Shown here: one piece after another, positions 33,972-44,357 of the stretch
Position numbering within the stretch: the stretch's first letter is position 1
How the letters are laid out: each line of letters starts with the position of its first letter
NCBI RefSeq assembly: GCF_003430825.1
Contig: NZ_CP024047.1
Span: forward strand, 2,728,001 to 2,792,000
DNA: 64,000 nt
Source of the DNA: Natrarchaeobaculum sulfurireducens
GTDB lineage: Archaea; Halobacteriota; Halobacteria; Halobacteriales; Natrialbaceae
Reading direction: 5' to 3'
Made by a program: the position numbers and the translations under genes
Notes under the pieces: generated by a model
The model's database searches: none
The model's input: only the letters and a program-made list of their open reading frames with translations
Told to the model about the DNA's origin: nothing

Positions 33972-36900
33972 CTACTCGAGCGCCGCGGCGACGGCTTCGA
34001 TCGGCGTCGGCGGCTCTTCGGTCGCACCGGGCTTGTCGCCGAGTTGGGTCCGACAGGAGGCACCGGGGGCGACAACGCGCTCGCCGGGGCTCTCATCGAC
34101 CTGCTCGTAGAGGACCGACCCGATGGCCTTGCTCATCGAGTAGTGTTCGGCCTCGTAGCCGAAACTCCCGGCCATCCCACAGCACGTCGAGTCGAGCGGA
34201 TCGACCGCATACCCGGCCCGGCGGAGGACGCCAACGGCGTGGTGGTCTTTCGCGTGGGCCTTCTGGTGGCAGTGGCCGTGATAGGCGATGTGCTCGTCGG
34301 GGGCGTCGAACTCGAGGTCGCGATCGAGGTCGAACCGATCGAGGTACTCACAGACGCCGTAGGTGTTCGCCGCGACGGTCTCGACTTCGGAGTGATCGAA
34401 CAGGTCGAGGTAATCCGACTGGACCATAACGGCGTCGGAAGGCTCGATCAGGACGATGTCGTAGCCATCTTCGACGTAGGGGTGGAAGTCGTGGACCGCA
34501 TCGTTCGCCTGCTCGGCTGCCGCTCCGAGCATCCCCTTGGAGTAGGCCGGTCGGCCGACGTCACACGGATCGGCCACCTCGACGTGGACGCCCGCCGCCT
34601 CGAGCACCTCGAGAGCGGCCTCGCCGGCCTCGGGATACTCGTGGTTGGTGTAAATGTCGGGGACGAGCAACGCCTTCCGGGTGGCCGTCGTGGCTGGCAC
34701 GGCCGGATAGTGTCCCGCGACGCGTTTGGCGAACGTGTCCCGGCGGAACGTCGGCAGATCGCGCTCGCTCGAGATGCCGAGCACTTTTTCGGCAATGAGG
34801 CCGCTGCCGGGGAGGGTCGAGGCCCAGTTCGAGACGGGTGCGGTGGCGGAGCCGAGTTTCGCGAGCGTCTCGAAGTTCGCGAACAGGTGATCACGAAGCG
34901 AGGTGCCGTGGCGCTTGTGGTGTTCGTAGGAGACTTCGGCTTTGAGCTTCGCGAGGTCGACTCCGCTCGGACAGTCGTGTTTACAGCCTTTACAGCCGAT
35001 ACAGAGGTCGAGTACCTCGTGGACGAACTCCTGGTCGGTCGGGTCGTCTGGGAGGTTGCCGTTCATCGCCTGGCGAAGCATGTTCGCCCGCCCGCGCGTC
35101 GAGAGGATCTCTTCGTCTTCGGCGCGGAAGGTCGGACACATCACGCCGCCGGTGGTCGACTGCTCGCCGCGACAGCCCGCACAGCCGTGACAGAGTTCGG
35201 CCATCCCCTGAAAGCCGTTGTCGTTGTCCCACTCGAGGACGGGCTCGAAACCCGGATTGAAACTGTAATCGGGCCCGAAGCGGTGGTTCTCTTTCATGTC
35301 CGTCGGGTTCTCGTCCCGGAAGACGACCTGGCCGGGATTGAGCAGCCAGTCGGGGTCGAACGCGGACTTGAGTTCCTGGAACGTCTCCCACATCTCGTCG
35401 CCGTAGAGCTTGCGATTCCACTGCGTCCGGGCACGGCCGTCGCCGTGTTCGCCCGAGACCGAGCCGTCGTACTTGACGACGAGGTCGGTCACGTCGTCGG
35501 TGATCGCCTCCATCTCCTCGAGGCCATCTTCGGTCTTCGTGTTCACGAGCGGGCGGATGTGGAGCACGCCCGGACCAGCGTGGGCGTAGAAGCTCGCGTA
35601 CGTCTCGTGGTCCTCGAGGACGTCCTGGAAGTCCGCGACGAAATCCCGGAGGTTCTCCGGCGGGATGCCGGTGTCCTCGATAAACGCGACGTGTTTCTCG
35701 TCGGTCGTCCGCGAGAGCAAGATCGGGAGGCCGGACTTGCGGAGCTTCCAGATCTTCGACCGGCTGTCGGCGTCGTAGGCCTCGATCGCGTCGAACGCGA
35801 GGGCATCGGCCTCGAGCGTCAGTCGCTCGTCCTCGTCGTCGGCTTCGCCGTCGGGCTCGACCGATGGACACCGATCTGCGAGCAGGTTCGCGACCTTTCG
35901 CTTGCCGTCGTCGACGTCGTCGGCGTAGAACTCGACCACTAACACGGCGGTCGTCCCGTCGGGGAGCAGGTTGGTGACGGGCTCGAACTCGGGTGTCTGG
36001 CGGGCGAGGTCGATCATCACGTCGTCGATTACTTCGACCGACGCCGGATCGTGTTCGACGATCGGTGCAACGTCGTCCATCGCGTCGAGCACCGTCTCGT
36101 AGGCGAGCAGCGTCATGCTCTTCTCGTTCGGGATCGACTCGAGGTCGACCGTCGCCTCGGTGACGATGGCGAGCGTTCCTTCGCTGCCACAGAGGAGTTT
36201 CGCGAGGTTGACCGTCCCGCCGTCAGCGTCGGGTTCGCCGACGCCGCGTTCGGCACCGCGGGCGTCCTCGACCAGCCAGTCCAGGTTGTACCCCGAAACG
36301 TTGCGCTTCAAGTCGGGGTAGACCTCCTCGATCAGGTCGCCTTGCTCGTCGAGGACGCGGGCGACTTCGGCGTAGATCGCCGACTCGAGATCGTCGCCGT
36401 CGGCCAGTTCGGGCAGGTCCTCGAGGTCGACTTCGCCGAAGGTCGTGACGGTGCCGTCGGCGAGGACGACCTCGACTTCCTCGACGTAGGCGTCGGTCTT
36501 GCCGTACTGCAGGGAGTGCGCCCCCGTGGAGTTGTTGCCGATCGCCCCGCCGAGTGCGCTTTTGTCGCCCCAGGCCGGGTCGGGAGCGAACTTCAGGTCG
36601 TGGGGAGAGAGCGCCTCGTTCAGTGTCTCGAGGTAGATACCGGTCTGGGCGGTCGCTCGACGGGCGTCGGGATCGATGTCGACGACGCCGTCCATGTGTT
36701 TCGTGAAGTCGAGGACGACGGCCTCGTTGACCGTCTGGCCGGCGAGACTCGTCCCACCGCCTCGAGGAAGGACGGGAATCTCGTTGTCGGCACAGTAGGT
36801 GACCACGGCAGCGACGTCTTCGGTCGATCGCGGGAAGACGACGCCGATCGGCGTCACCTCGTAGATGCTCGCGTCGGTCGCATACAGCTGTCTCGAGTAG

Positions 36901-37040
36901 CTGTCGAATCGGACCTCGCCGTCGACGCGGTGCTCGAGGTCGGCGACGAGGTCGGGTCGTTCGACGTCGTCGCTCCGATAGTCGTAGTTCGCGTTTGGAT
37001 CGTTCGCTGGGTCGCCGCCGGTTGGTGGTGTGATCGTCAT
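33972..37040 (-). CDS. dld: FAD/4Fe-4S D-lactate dehydrogenase-type fusion (GlcD-GlpC)
   Basis: 1022 residues. An FAD-binding PCMH domain at about 60-300 (PRGGGTSLAGQTVN, ALGGAIGNNSTGAHSL), FAD-linked oxidase C-terminal domain about 300-590 (SGEHGDGRARTQWN), 4Fe-4S-type cysteines CHGCAGC at 617-623 and CIGCKGCKHDC at 680-690, then GlpC/CCG domains with CHQKAHAKDHHA and CCGMAGSFGY (CC at 953-954). This single chain combines the glycolate/D-lactate oxidase and Fe-S subunits. It passes electrons to quinone, membrane-associated. Next to lactate permease upstream in the same direction, so D-lactate is the likeliest substrate; glycolate is possible. Confidence 0.9.
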   Translation of the reverse strand: MTITPPTGGDPANDPNANYDYRSDDVERPDLVADLEHRVDGEVRFDSYSRQLYATDASIYEVTPIGVVFPRSTEDVAAVVTYCADNEIPVLPRGGGTSLAGQTVNEAVVLDFTKHMDGVVDIDPDARRATAQTGIYLETLNEALSPHDLKFAPDPAWGDKSALGGAIGNNSTGAHSLQYGKTDAYVEEVEVVLADGTVTTFGEVDLEDLPELADGDDLESAIYAEVARVLDEQGDLIEEVYPDLKRNVSGYNLDWLVEDARGAERGVGEPDADGGTVNLAKLLCGSEGTLAIVTEATVDLESIPNEKSMTLLAYETVLDAMDDVAPIVEHDPASVEVIDDVMIDLARQTPEFEPVTNLLPDGTTAVLVVEFYADDVDDGKRKVANLLADRCPSVEPDGEADDEDERLTLEADALAFDAIEAYDADSRSKIWKLRKSGLPILLSRTTDEKHVAFIEDTGIPPENLRDFVADFQDVLEDHETYASFYAHAGPGVLHIRPLVNTKTEDGLEEMEAITDDVTDLVVKYDGSVSGEHGDGRARTQWNRKLYGDEMWETFQELKSAFDPDWLLNPGQVVFRDENPTDMKENHRFGPDYSFNPGFEPVLEWDNDNGFQGMAELCHGCAGCRGEQSTTGGVMCPTFRAEDEEILSTRGRANMLRQAMNGNLPDDPTDQEFVHEVLDLCIGCKGCKHDCPSGVDLAKLKAEVSYEHHKRHGTSLRDHLFANFETLAKLGSATAPVSNWASTLPGSGLIAEKVLGISSERDLPTFRRDTFAKRVAGHYPAVPATTATRKALLVPDIYTNHEYPEAGEAALEVLEAAGVHVEVADPCDVGRPAYSKGMLGAAAEQANDAVHDFHPYVEDGYDIVLIEPSDAVMVQSDYLDLFDHSEVETVAANTYGVCEYLDRFDLDRDLEFDAPDEHIAYHGHCHQKAHAKDHHAVGVLRRAGYAVDPLDSTCCGMAGSFGYEAEHYSMSKAIGSVLYEQVDESPGERVVAPGASCRTQLGDKPGATEEPPTPIEAVAAALE

Positions 37041-37134
37041 TTGACGTCTGGAGAGTCGGTATGTTTCGTCCGTTTGTTCTGCATCCGTTAGTTGTGCGTC
37101 GATACGTTCGTGAGAGAGAGTTACGAGCGGAGCC

Positions 37135-38913
37135 TTAGAAGAGCGTCGGGAAGAGCACGTAGACGAAAATTGTCGTAAGGATCCCCCCGACGAGCAGATA
37201 GTACGCGACAGGGATGAGATTAAGTCGCACGACGCGGCCGGTTTTACCGACCAGTCCGACCGTCGCCAGCGCCGCGATCACGTTGTGGATCGCGATGACG
37301 TTCCCGATGGCACCGCCGATGGCCTGTGCGCCGACCAGGATCTGCGTCGGCATGCCGAGACTCTGTGCGACCTCGAACTGGAAGGCGCTGAAGGTGATGT
37401 TGCTGACGGTGATCGAGCCAGCGATGAACGCACCGAGTGCGCCAACGGCAGGCGCGATCATCGGATACGCAGGGCCGATCCCCGCCGCCGTCGCATCGGC
37501 GAGGACGACGATCATGCTGCCGTCAGGGACGGACGCCACGGCCGCGCCGTTGTCGACGTGAGCGTCGGTCTCGAGCATGATCTCGACCATCGCGATAACG
37601 AAGACGAGCGCGATCGCCGGCGAAACGATCTTGCTCCCGGCTTCACGCCAGGCACCGGCGACTTCGTCGCGGCTCATCCCGAACAGTGGGATGGCGATGA
37701 CCGCGCTGAGTGCGAGCCACGTTCCGGGGACGTACGCCCATCCGATCTCGCCGCCGAGGCCGGTGCCGAGGATTTCGTTCCACTCGATGGCCACACCGAG
37801 GACGAACTGGCCGACGCCGGTCTCGAGCGGCAACAGGAGGCCAGCTTGCAGGTAGTCGGCGATGGGTTCGATCACGCGCGTCCCGATCAGCAGTCCGACG
37901 AGGATGAGGTAGGGAGACCACGCACGCAGCATCGACATCGGCTGGCTGTCGGTCGTTTCGGTGGCCGTCTCGCTGCTCCCCGGTTCGATGGTGCCGACCC
38001 AGTGGTCGGGCCACTCCTCGCGGGGTGGGAACTCCCACGTATCGGACGGCTCGAAGTACCCAGCACGAAGGGCCGTCACGACGATTGCACCGCCGACCAT
38101 CGCGGCGATCAGCGATGGGAGTTCGGGGCCGATAAGCCAGGCCGTCGCCGCGTACGGGATAGCAAAGACGACGCCGGAGAACAGACAGAGCGGCAAGACG
38201 CCTTTGACCGGCGCGAGCGATCGGTCGTCGGGGTCGCCGAAGAAGTAGACGACCATCCCGACAGCAAAGAGGGGCATCAACACGCCGAGAATGCCGTTGA
38301 AGAGTGCGGCCCAACCCGCCGCCTCGGCAGCGTACGCGCCGACGGACTCGTATCCGCCCTCGACGATCGTTCCCTCGACACTACCGAGTGGCTGCTGGAA
38401 GCCAACGATGATCGGGGTCCCGACGGCACCGAACACCGTCGCGACTGCGTGGCCGATCAGTGCCGCAACGACCGCTGCGAGCGCCGGGAAACCCAGCGCG
38501 AGCATCAACGGCGCGACGACGGCTGCGGGCGTTCCGAAGCCGGCGACGCCCTCGATGAACGTCGCGAGGAAAAAGGCGAGCAGAACGACCTGGACGCGCC
38601 GGTCCTCGCTGATCGAGGCGAAACCGTTGTTGATCGTATCGACCGCGCCCGAGCGCATCAATGTATACAGTAACACGAGCGCGCCGAAAACGATCCACAG
38701 AATCTCGATCGCCGCCATGCCGCCGCGGATACTCGCCGCAGCGATCCACTCGAGCGGCATGTCCCAGACCGCAAAGCCGACCACGGCGGCGACGAGCCAC
38801 GCCACCGGCATCGCCCTCGAGGCCGGCCACAGCAGGCCAACGAGCAAGACCGCGACGACGACCAGCGGTGACAGCGCCGTCGCGATTTCGACGAGACTTG
38901 TCATTCCATCCAC
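37135..38913 (-). CDS. lctP: L-lactate permease (LctP/LldP family)
   Basis: 592 residues with about 13-14 membrane helices. [29 protein letters not shown] is the family signature (GFGTPA), followed by [24 protein letters not shown]. The C-terminal part has [26 protein letters not shown]. Imports lactate or glycolate with protons. It is upstream of the D-lactate dehydrogenase (94 bases) and divergent from the second LUD pair. Confidence 0.93.
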   Translation of the reverse strand: MDGMTSLVEIATALSPLVVVAVLLVGLLWPASRAMPVAWLVAAVVGFAVWDMPLEWIAAASIRGGMAAIEILWIVFGALVLLYTLMRSGAVDTINNGFASISEDRRVQVVLLAFFLATFIEGVAGFGTPAAVVAPLMLALGFPALAAVVAALIGHAVATVFGAVGTPIIVGFQQPLGSVEGTIVEGGYESVGAYAAEAAGWAALFNGILGVLMPLFAVGMVVYFFGDPDDRSLAPVKGVLPLCLFSGVVFAIPYAATAWLIGPELPSLIAAMVGGAIVVTALRAGYFEPSDTWEFPPREEWPDHWVGTIEPGSSETATETTDSQPMSMLRAWSPYLILVGLLIGTRVIEPIADYLQAGLLLPLETGVGQFVLGVAIEWNEILGTGLGGEIGWAYVPGTWLALSAVIAIPLFGMSRDEVAGAWREAGSKIVSPAIALVFVIAMVEIMLETDAHVDNGAAVASVPDGSMIVVLADATAAGIGPAYPMIAPAVGALGAFIAGSITVSNITFSAFQFEVAQSLGMPTQILVGAQAIGGAIGNVIAIHNVIAALATVGLVGKTGRVVRLNLIPVAYYLLVGGILTTIFVYVLFPTLF

Positions 38914-39137
38914 CTCCGCCGCCGACAGGTGTCGAACCGTACGCCATCTCTCGGCCGATCGCCCGGTCGTTGAACGAAGAACATCGTTCTCGCTTCGTGA
39001 GGGAGATCCCGTATAATTATCGAATACTATTCCAATCGTTCATTAAATTTCAATATATTGCGTTCGATGGTGAGAGAAGACTGGGCAAACGTTCGGCGAA
39101 CAGAACAGTGAAGCGTTCGGGGTCGAACCACTGACGT
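38914..39137. promoter_or_regulatory. Divergent lctP/lutC control region
   Basis: 224 bases between divergent lactate genes. An AT-rich core at 39007-39062 holds TATA-like words for both directions (TATAATTAT, TTTCAATATATTG). An imperfect palindrome at 38972-38996 with a perfect core AGAAC-ATC-GTTCT at 38978-38990 is an operator candidate near the lctP side. The regulator is not encoded nearby. Confidence 0.45.
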
Positions 39138-39671
39138 ATGAGCGCCGACTCACCGTCCCCGGTCGAGCGATTCGAAACGTCACTCGACGCCCTCGAGGTC
39201 TCGGTCACTCGAGTCGAGCCACGCACGTTCGACGAGGCCCTCCGAGACGTCGTTCTCGATCCCGAGACCGTCGTCGGAACGCCGTTACCGTTCGATTCGG
39301 TCTCGTTGCCCGACTGGGTCGACGACGAGCCGACCCCGGCGACTCTCGAGGCCGCGACGACCGGCGTCACCGCTGCGTCACTCGGCGTCGCCGACTACGG
39401 GAGCGTCGTCCTCCCGGGGACGCCCGACGGCAGCGAACCGGTCAGTCTCTTTCAGGACCTCCACGTCGCCGTGCTCCGGCGGTCGGATCTGGTCGGAGAC
39501 ATGCGGACGGCAATCGAACGCCTCGGGCCGCAACTGCGCGAGGGCCACAGCGCCATCGTCGCGACCGGGCCCAGCGCGACGGCCGACATGGGGGCACTCG
39601 TCAAAGGCGCACACGGACCGAAGGACGTCCACGTCCTCCTGCTCGAGGACGGAGGTGCGGCCGATGAGTAG
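39138..39671 (+). CDS. lutC: LUD-domain protein, LutC-like (paralogue 2)
   Basis: 177 residues. VGTPLPFDSVSLPDW, TGVTAASLGVADYGSVVLP, HVAVLRRSDLVGDM and TGPSATADMGALVKGAHGP match the LUD fold and the paralogue at 12295. Its stop overlaps the start of the following LutAB-like gene by 8 bases. Confidence 0.9.
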   Translation: MSADSPSPVERFETSLDALEVSVTRVEPRTFDEALRDVVLDPETVVGTPLPFDSVSLPDWVDDEPTPATLEAATTGVTAASLGVADYGSVVLPGTPDGSEPVSLFQDLHVAVLRRSDLVGDMRTAIERLGPQLREGHSAIVATGPSATADMGALVKGAHGPKDVHVLLLEDGGAADE

Positions 39672-41886
39672 CGACACCGGTCGCGGGGCGAAAGCCGACC
39701 GCATCCGCCACCTACTCGAGACCGAAGGCCCTGCCGTCGAGGCGAACACGCTCGGATTCAATCAGGGGCGATACGACTCGGTCGCCGACCTCGAGGACTA
39801 CGAGGCGCTGAAAGCCGAAGCGCGAGCGATCAAAGAAGACGCCATCGAACGACTGCCAGAGCTGCTCGAAGAGCTTCGAGAGACGGTCGAAGAAAACGGC
39901 GGGACGGTCTATCTCGCCGACGACGCCGCAGACGCCAACCGGTACATCCGCGAGCTCGCGAGCGAGAACGAAGCCGAGCGCGTGGTCAAGTCCAAATCGA
40001 TGACCAGCGAGGAACTCGAGGTCAACGAGGCACTCGAGGCGGACGGCGTCGACGTCGTCGAGACGGACCTCGGCGAGTGGGTCCTCCAGGTCGCCGACGA
40101 GGCCCCCTCCCATATCGTCGCGCCGGCGATCCACAAATCCCGCGAGGAGATCGCCCGCCTCTTCAACGCGGAGTTCGATCCTGAGGAGCCACTCGAGACC
40201 GCCGAAGAGCTGACGATGTTCGCCCGCGAGCAACTGGGCGAGTTGATCCGCGAAGCCGACATCGGCATGACGGGGGCGAACTTCATCACCGCCGACTCCG
40301 GCACGATCATGCTGGTGACCAGTGAGGGCAACGCCCGGAAGTCGGCCGTCGTTCCGGACACCCACGTCGCCGTCGCCGGCCTCGAGAAGGTCGTCCCGTC
40401 GGTCGAAGATCTCGCGCCGTTCATCGAGCTGATCGGCCGCTCGGGGACGGGCCAGGACATCACCTCTTACATCTCGCTGCTGACGCCGCCAGTCGACTCT
40501 CCAGTCGTCGATTTCGACGACCCCGACGTCGCCTTCGCCGACCGCGAGGACGACCGCGACTTTCACCTCGTGTTGATCGACAACGGGCGACTCGAGCTGC
40601 GTGAGGACGACCAGCTTCGCGAGACGCTCTACTGCATCCGCTGTTCGGCGTGTGCGAACACGTGTGGGAACTTCCAGTCGGTCGGCGGCCACGCCTTCGG
40701 CGGCGAGACCTACTCCGGCGGCATCGCCACCGGCTGGGAGGCTGGCGTCCACGGCTACGAAAGTGCCGCCGAGTTCAACGATCTCTGTACGGGCTGTAGC
40801 CGGTGTGTCGAGGCCTGTCCCGTCGAAATCGACATCCCCTGGATCAACACCGTCGTCCGCGACCGGCTCAACCGTGGCGGCGAGGACGGCCAGTTCGACT
40901 TCCTCTACGACGAACTCGTGCCCGACGAGGAGTCCGGTGGCCCCGCCCTACAAAAACGGCTGTTCGGGAACTACGAAACGCTCGCGAAACTCGGCTCCGC
41001 CACCGCGCCCGTCTCGAACTGGATGGCGGGGCTCGGACCCGTCCGGACGCTCATGGAACGAACCGTCGGCGTCGACAGCCGACGCCCACTGCCGGCGTTC
41101 CAGCGCGAGACGCTTCGGAACTGGCACGAAAAGCGCGGCTCGCGCGTCTCCGCGGCCGACGCCAACCGGGAAGTCGTCCTCTATCCCGACGTCTACACTA
41201 ACTACATCGACGTCGACCGCGGGAAAGCCGCCGTCCGCGTACTCGAGGCACTGAACGTTCACGTCCGGGTCCCCGACGTTCCCGGGAGCGGCCGTGCACC
41301 GCTTTCCCAGGGGATGATCGCCACCGCCGACGAGAAAGCGAGTCGCGTCTACGCGGCCCTCGCCGAACACGTCGACGCCGGTCGCGACGTCGTCGTGATC
41401 GAGCCAAGCGACCTCGCAATGTTCAGAAACGAGTACGAGAAGCTGCTCCCCGAGCAGTCGTTCGAGCGCCTCAGCGACGTGAGTTACGAGGTCCTCGAGT
41501 ACGTCTACGGGCTGCTCGAGAACGGGGCCGACCCGACGGCGCTGCGAACCGACGGCCCGGAACTGGCCTATCACTCCCACTGCCAGCAACGCACCCTCGG
41601 CCTCGACGCCTACACGCGAGCCGTCTTCGACGAACTCGAGTACGACGTCCTCGAGAGCGAGGTGGAGTGCTGTGGGATGGCCGGCTCGTTCGGCTACAAA
41701 GAACAGTACTACGAGCTCAGCATGGACGTCGGCGAGCGACTCGCCGAGCAGTTCACGACGCCCGAGGCGAGCGACCGCCTCGTCGTCGCCAGCGGCACCT
41801 CGTGTGAGGACCAACTCGACGACCTGCTCGCTCGTGACGCCGTCCACCCTGTCGAAGTCCTCGACCCACGCTCTCGGCACCACTGA
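39664..41886 (+). CDS. LUD-domain/4Fe-4S/CCG fusion, LutB+LutA-like (paralogue 2)
   Basis: 740 residues from ATG 39664; an alternative start lies at 39655. LUD domain first (VKSKSMTSEELEVNEAL, DIGMTGANFITADSGTI, TSEGNARKSAV), then ferredoxin-type CIRCSACANTC and CTGCSRCVEACPVEIDIPW, then LutA-type HCQQRTLG and CCGMAGSFGYKEQYYE. Same domain order as the gene at 9938 but lacks two short acidic insertions present there. Placement beside lctP and dld argues this copy is the lactate-oxidation one. The product would be pyruvate plus reduced electron carrier. Confidence 0.92.
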   Translation: MSSDTGRGAKADRIRHLLETEGPAVEANTLGFNQGRYDSVADLEDYEALKAEARAIKEDAIERLPELLEELRETVEENGGTVYLADDAADANRYIRELASENEAERVVKSKSMTSEELEVNEALEADGVDVVETDLGEWVLQVADEAPSHIVAPAIHKSREEIARLFNAEFDPEEPLETAEELTMFAREQLGELIREADIGMTGANFITADSGTIMLVTSEGNARKSAVVPDTHVAVAGLEKVVPSVEDLAPFIELIGRSGTGQDITSYISLLTPPVDSPVVDFDDPDVAFADREDDRDFHLVLIDNGRLELREDDQLRETLYCIRCSACANTCGNFQSVGGHAFGGETYSGGIATGWEAGVHGYESAAEFNDLCTGCSRCVEACPVEIDIPWINTVVRDRLNRGGEDGQFDFLYDELVPDEESGGPALQKRLFGNYETLAKLGSATAPVSNWMAGLGPVRTLMERTVGVDSRRPLPAFQRETLRNWHEKRGSRVSAADANREVVLYPDVYTNYIDVDRGKAAVRVLEALNVHVRVPDVPGSGRAPLSQGMIATADEKASRVYAALAEHVDAGRDVVVIEPSDLAMFRNEYEKLLPEQSFERLSDVSYEVLEYVYGLLENGADPTALRTDGPELAYHSHCQQRTLGLDAYTRAVFDELEYDVLESEVECCGMAGSFGYKEQYYELSMDVGERLAEQFTTPEASDRLVVASGTSCEDQLDDLLARDAVHPVEVLDPRSRHH

Positions 41887-41918
41887 TCGCCGTGCGCGAG
41901 ATCGTCGCCGTCTCGGGA

Positions 41919-41961
41919 CGGTGGCTGGCACAGTAGATCGCAGACCGGTGGCTGGCACAGT
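41919..41961. repeat. 16-bp direct repeat pair
   Basis: CGGTGGCTGGCACAGT occurs at 41919-41934 and 41946-41961, 27 bases apart, in the 216-base gap between the LutAB-like gene and the convergent acyl-CoA synthetase. No gene seen in the gap. Confidence 0.75.
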
Positions 41962-42102
41962 GAAGCCTTCGACACCCCTGACGAAACGTTCGACGCGACG
42001 ATGCTCTCGAGCCACGCCAGTAGCGCCGGCAGCGGTCCAGAACCCCGGTTCGTTGAGGATCGAAGCGGTAACCAAATCTGTCCGGCCGGTCCGAGAGTCG
42101 AG

Positions 42103-44175
42103 CTACCGTGCGTCCTCGAGTTCCTCGAGCGCCGCGGGGTTCTCGATGCTACTCAGATCGCCTAACTCCTCACCGGCATAGACGCTCTCGATGGCTCGTC
42201 GAATAATTTTACCCGACTGGGTCTTCGGGAACGCGTCGACGAACAACACTTCGCGCGGGCGGAACGGCTTGCCGAGTTCGTCGCCGACCTGCGCACGCAG
42301 TTCCTCCCGGAGGTCGTCCGTTTCCTCGCGTCCGTCCTCGAGGATGACGTAGGCGACGACCGCCGTTCCCGTCGTATCGTCTGGCGCGCCGACGGCCGCA
42401 GCCTGGGTAACCGCCTCGTGGTCGATGAGCGCGCTTTCGACCTCCGCGGGGCCGACTTTACGACCGGCGACGTTCAGCGCGTCGTCGGCCCGCCCGTGGA
42501 GGAACCAGAAGCCGTCGGCGTCCTTCTGGGCCCAGTCGCCGTGGTTCCACATGTCCTCGAATCGCGACCAGTACTCCTCGAGGTAGCGCTCGTCGCCCGC
42601 CCACAGGGATTTGGTCATCGAGGGACAGGAGTCACGGGCGACGAGATAACCGCGTTCGGTGTCTTCCATGATCGACTCGCCCGTGGCGTCGACGACGTCG
42701 ATGTCCATCCCGAGGCCAGGGCCGCCGAGCGTACACGGTTTGAGGGGTTCAGTCGGCATCGGCATCAGGAAACAGCCACAGATCTCCGTTCCACCGGAGA
42801 TGTTGATGATGGGACACTCGCCGCCGCCGACGTGCTCGTAGAACCACTGCCAGGATTCGGGGTCCCAGGGCTCACCCGTCGAGCCGAGGATGCGAAGCGA
42901 GGAGAGGTCGTGGCCCGAGAACCAGTCGTCATCGTGTTTGCGGAGCGCACGGATGGCCGTCGGCGAGATGCCGAACTGCGTGAGTTGGTGCCGGTCGATC
43001 AGCTCCCAGAACCGATCGGGCTGGGGGTAATCGGGTGCACCCTCATACATGAAGACCGTGCCACCGAAGGTGTGGGTGCCGATGAGCGTCCACGGGCCCA
43101 TCATCCAGCCGATGTCCGAAACCCAGAAGAACCGGTCGGCGGGTTTGAGGTCGAATCCGAAGTGCAACTCCTTGGCACACTGCAGTTGCACGCCAGCGTG
43201 GGTGTGGACGATCCCTTTCGGTTTCCCCGTCGTTCCCGACGAGTACAGTAGCATCGACTCCTGGCTCGAGTCCAGCGATTTGGTGTCGTATCCATCGGCT
43301 GCCGACTCGACGGCGTCGACCCACCACTCGTCGCGCTCGTCGGACCAGGGTATCTCGTGTTCGGTGTTCGAGTCGCTCTGCTCGTGGGTCGCTTCGCTCT
43401 CCGCTCGTTTTCTCGAGGCGGGTTGGGCCTCGCTCCCCAACCTGTCGAAGACGATCGTGTGCTCGACGTGACCCGCCTGCTCGATCGCTTCGTCGGCCGA
43501 CCGCTTCAGATAGACCGGGTCGCCCCGTCGGAGGAACCCATCGCCGGTGAAGAGTACCGAACACTCGGCGTCCTCGATGCGGGTCGCCGCCGCGTCGACG
43601 CCAAACCCGGAGAAGATGGGGACGGCGATCGCGCCGACTTTGAAACAGCCATAGAGGATCGAGACGACCTCCGGCACCATCGGCATGTAGAGGCCCACGG
43701 TATCACCCGTCTCGATCCCGCGTTCCTCGAGCGCGTTCGCCACCTGATTCGCCCCGCGGTGGAGTTCGTGGTAGGTGACCTCGCGAACGGTCCCGTCCTC
43801 ACCTTCCCAGATGGTCGCGACCTTGTTCCGGCGTTCTTCGTCGACGGCCGCGTGGCGGTCAACGACGTTGTGTGCGAGGTTGAGTTCACCGCCGGGGTAC
43901 CAGTCGGTGAACTGCGGGCCATCGCTGTTGTCTCTCACGGCATCGTACTCCTCGTAAAACTCGATGTCGAGGTAGTCGACGAGTTCGCCCCAGAACCAGT
44001 CGACGCCCGATTCATCGACGCCCTCGAGCTCGGTCGTCGTGCGTTCGATCAGCGCCTCGTAGTCGTCGATGCCGTACGCCTCCATGAACGCGGCGACGTT
44101 CGTCGACTCGACGAACTCGTCGCTCGGCTCGTGGACCACGTCGTCGACGTCCTCGAGTGAGGTATCTCCTGACAT
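42103..44175 (-). CDS. Acyl-CoA synthetase (AMP-forming), acetyl-CoA synthetase-like
   Basis: 690 residues. AMP-binding motif LLYSSGTTGKPKGIVHTHAG at about 310-330, FWVSDIGWMMGPWTLIG, ISGGTEICGCFLMPMP, YLVARDSCPSM and the C-terminal catalytic Lys in FPKTQSGKIIRRAIES. Length and N-terminal extension resemble acetyl/propionyl-CoA synthetases; substrate could be longer. A roughly 24-residue insertion rich in Glu/Ser (QPASRKRAESEATHEQSD) is haloarchaea-specific. Downstream partner of a now broken SDR gene whose stop is 4 bases before this start. Confidence 0.9.
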   Translation of the reverse strand: MSGDTSLEDVDDVVHEPSDEFVESTNVAAFMEAYGIDDYEALIERTTTELEGVDESGVDWFWGELVDYLDIEFYEEYDAVRDNSDGPQFTDWYPGGELNLAHNVVDRHAAVDEERRNKVATIWEGEDGTVREVTYHELHRGANQVANALEERGIETGDTVGLYMPMVPEVVSILYGCFKVGAIAVPIFSGFGVDAAATRIEDAECSVLFTGDGFLRRGDPVYLKRSADEAIEQAGHVEHTIVFDRLGSEAQPASRKRAESEATHEQSDSNTEHEIPWSDERDEWWVDAVESAADGYDTKSLDSSQESMLLYSSGTTGKPKGIVHTHAGVQLQCAKELHFGFDLKPADRFFWVSDIGWMMGPWTLIGTHTFGGTVFMYEGAPDYPQPDRFWELIDRHQLTQFGISPTAIRALRKHDDDWFSGHDLSSLRILGSTGEPWDPESWQWFYEHVGGGECPIINISGGTEICGCFLMPMPTEPLKPCTLGGPGLGMDIDVVDATGESIMEDTERGYLVARDSCPSMTKSLWAGDERYLEEYWSRFEDMWNHGDWAQKDADGFWFLHGRADDALNVAGRKVGPAEVESALIDHEAVTQAAAVGAPDDTTGTAVVAYVILEDGREETDDLREELRAQVGDELGKPFRPREVLFVDAFPKTQSGKIIRRAIESVYAGEELGDLSSIENPAALEELEDAR

Positions 44176-44357
44176 AGGTTCACTCGTAGGTAAGCGTCAT
44201 GCCCCCATCAAACAACAGGTCGTCGCCGTCGAGGTGGGACCCGAGATCCGAAACGCCGATCAAAAAGAGGTTGACGACGTCGATCGGCTCCATCATAGAT
44301 ACCACAGCGCGGATACCCGCGACTTTAGGCGCGGGAGGAAGCGCGTCACTCCGTCAG

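Noticed and set aside
33942-35942. 666-aa plus-strand frame opposite the FAD/Fe-S dehydrogenase
   Set aside because: Antisense shadow in GC-rich DNA. No motifs, and the minus strand encodes a complete 1022-residue enzyme.
37285-38673. 462-aa frame antisense to lactate permease
   Set aside because: Shadow of the permease. Composition is Arg/Asp-rich without a domain.
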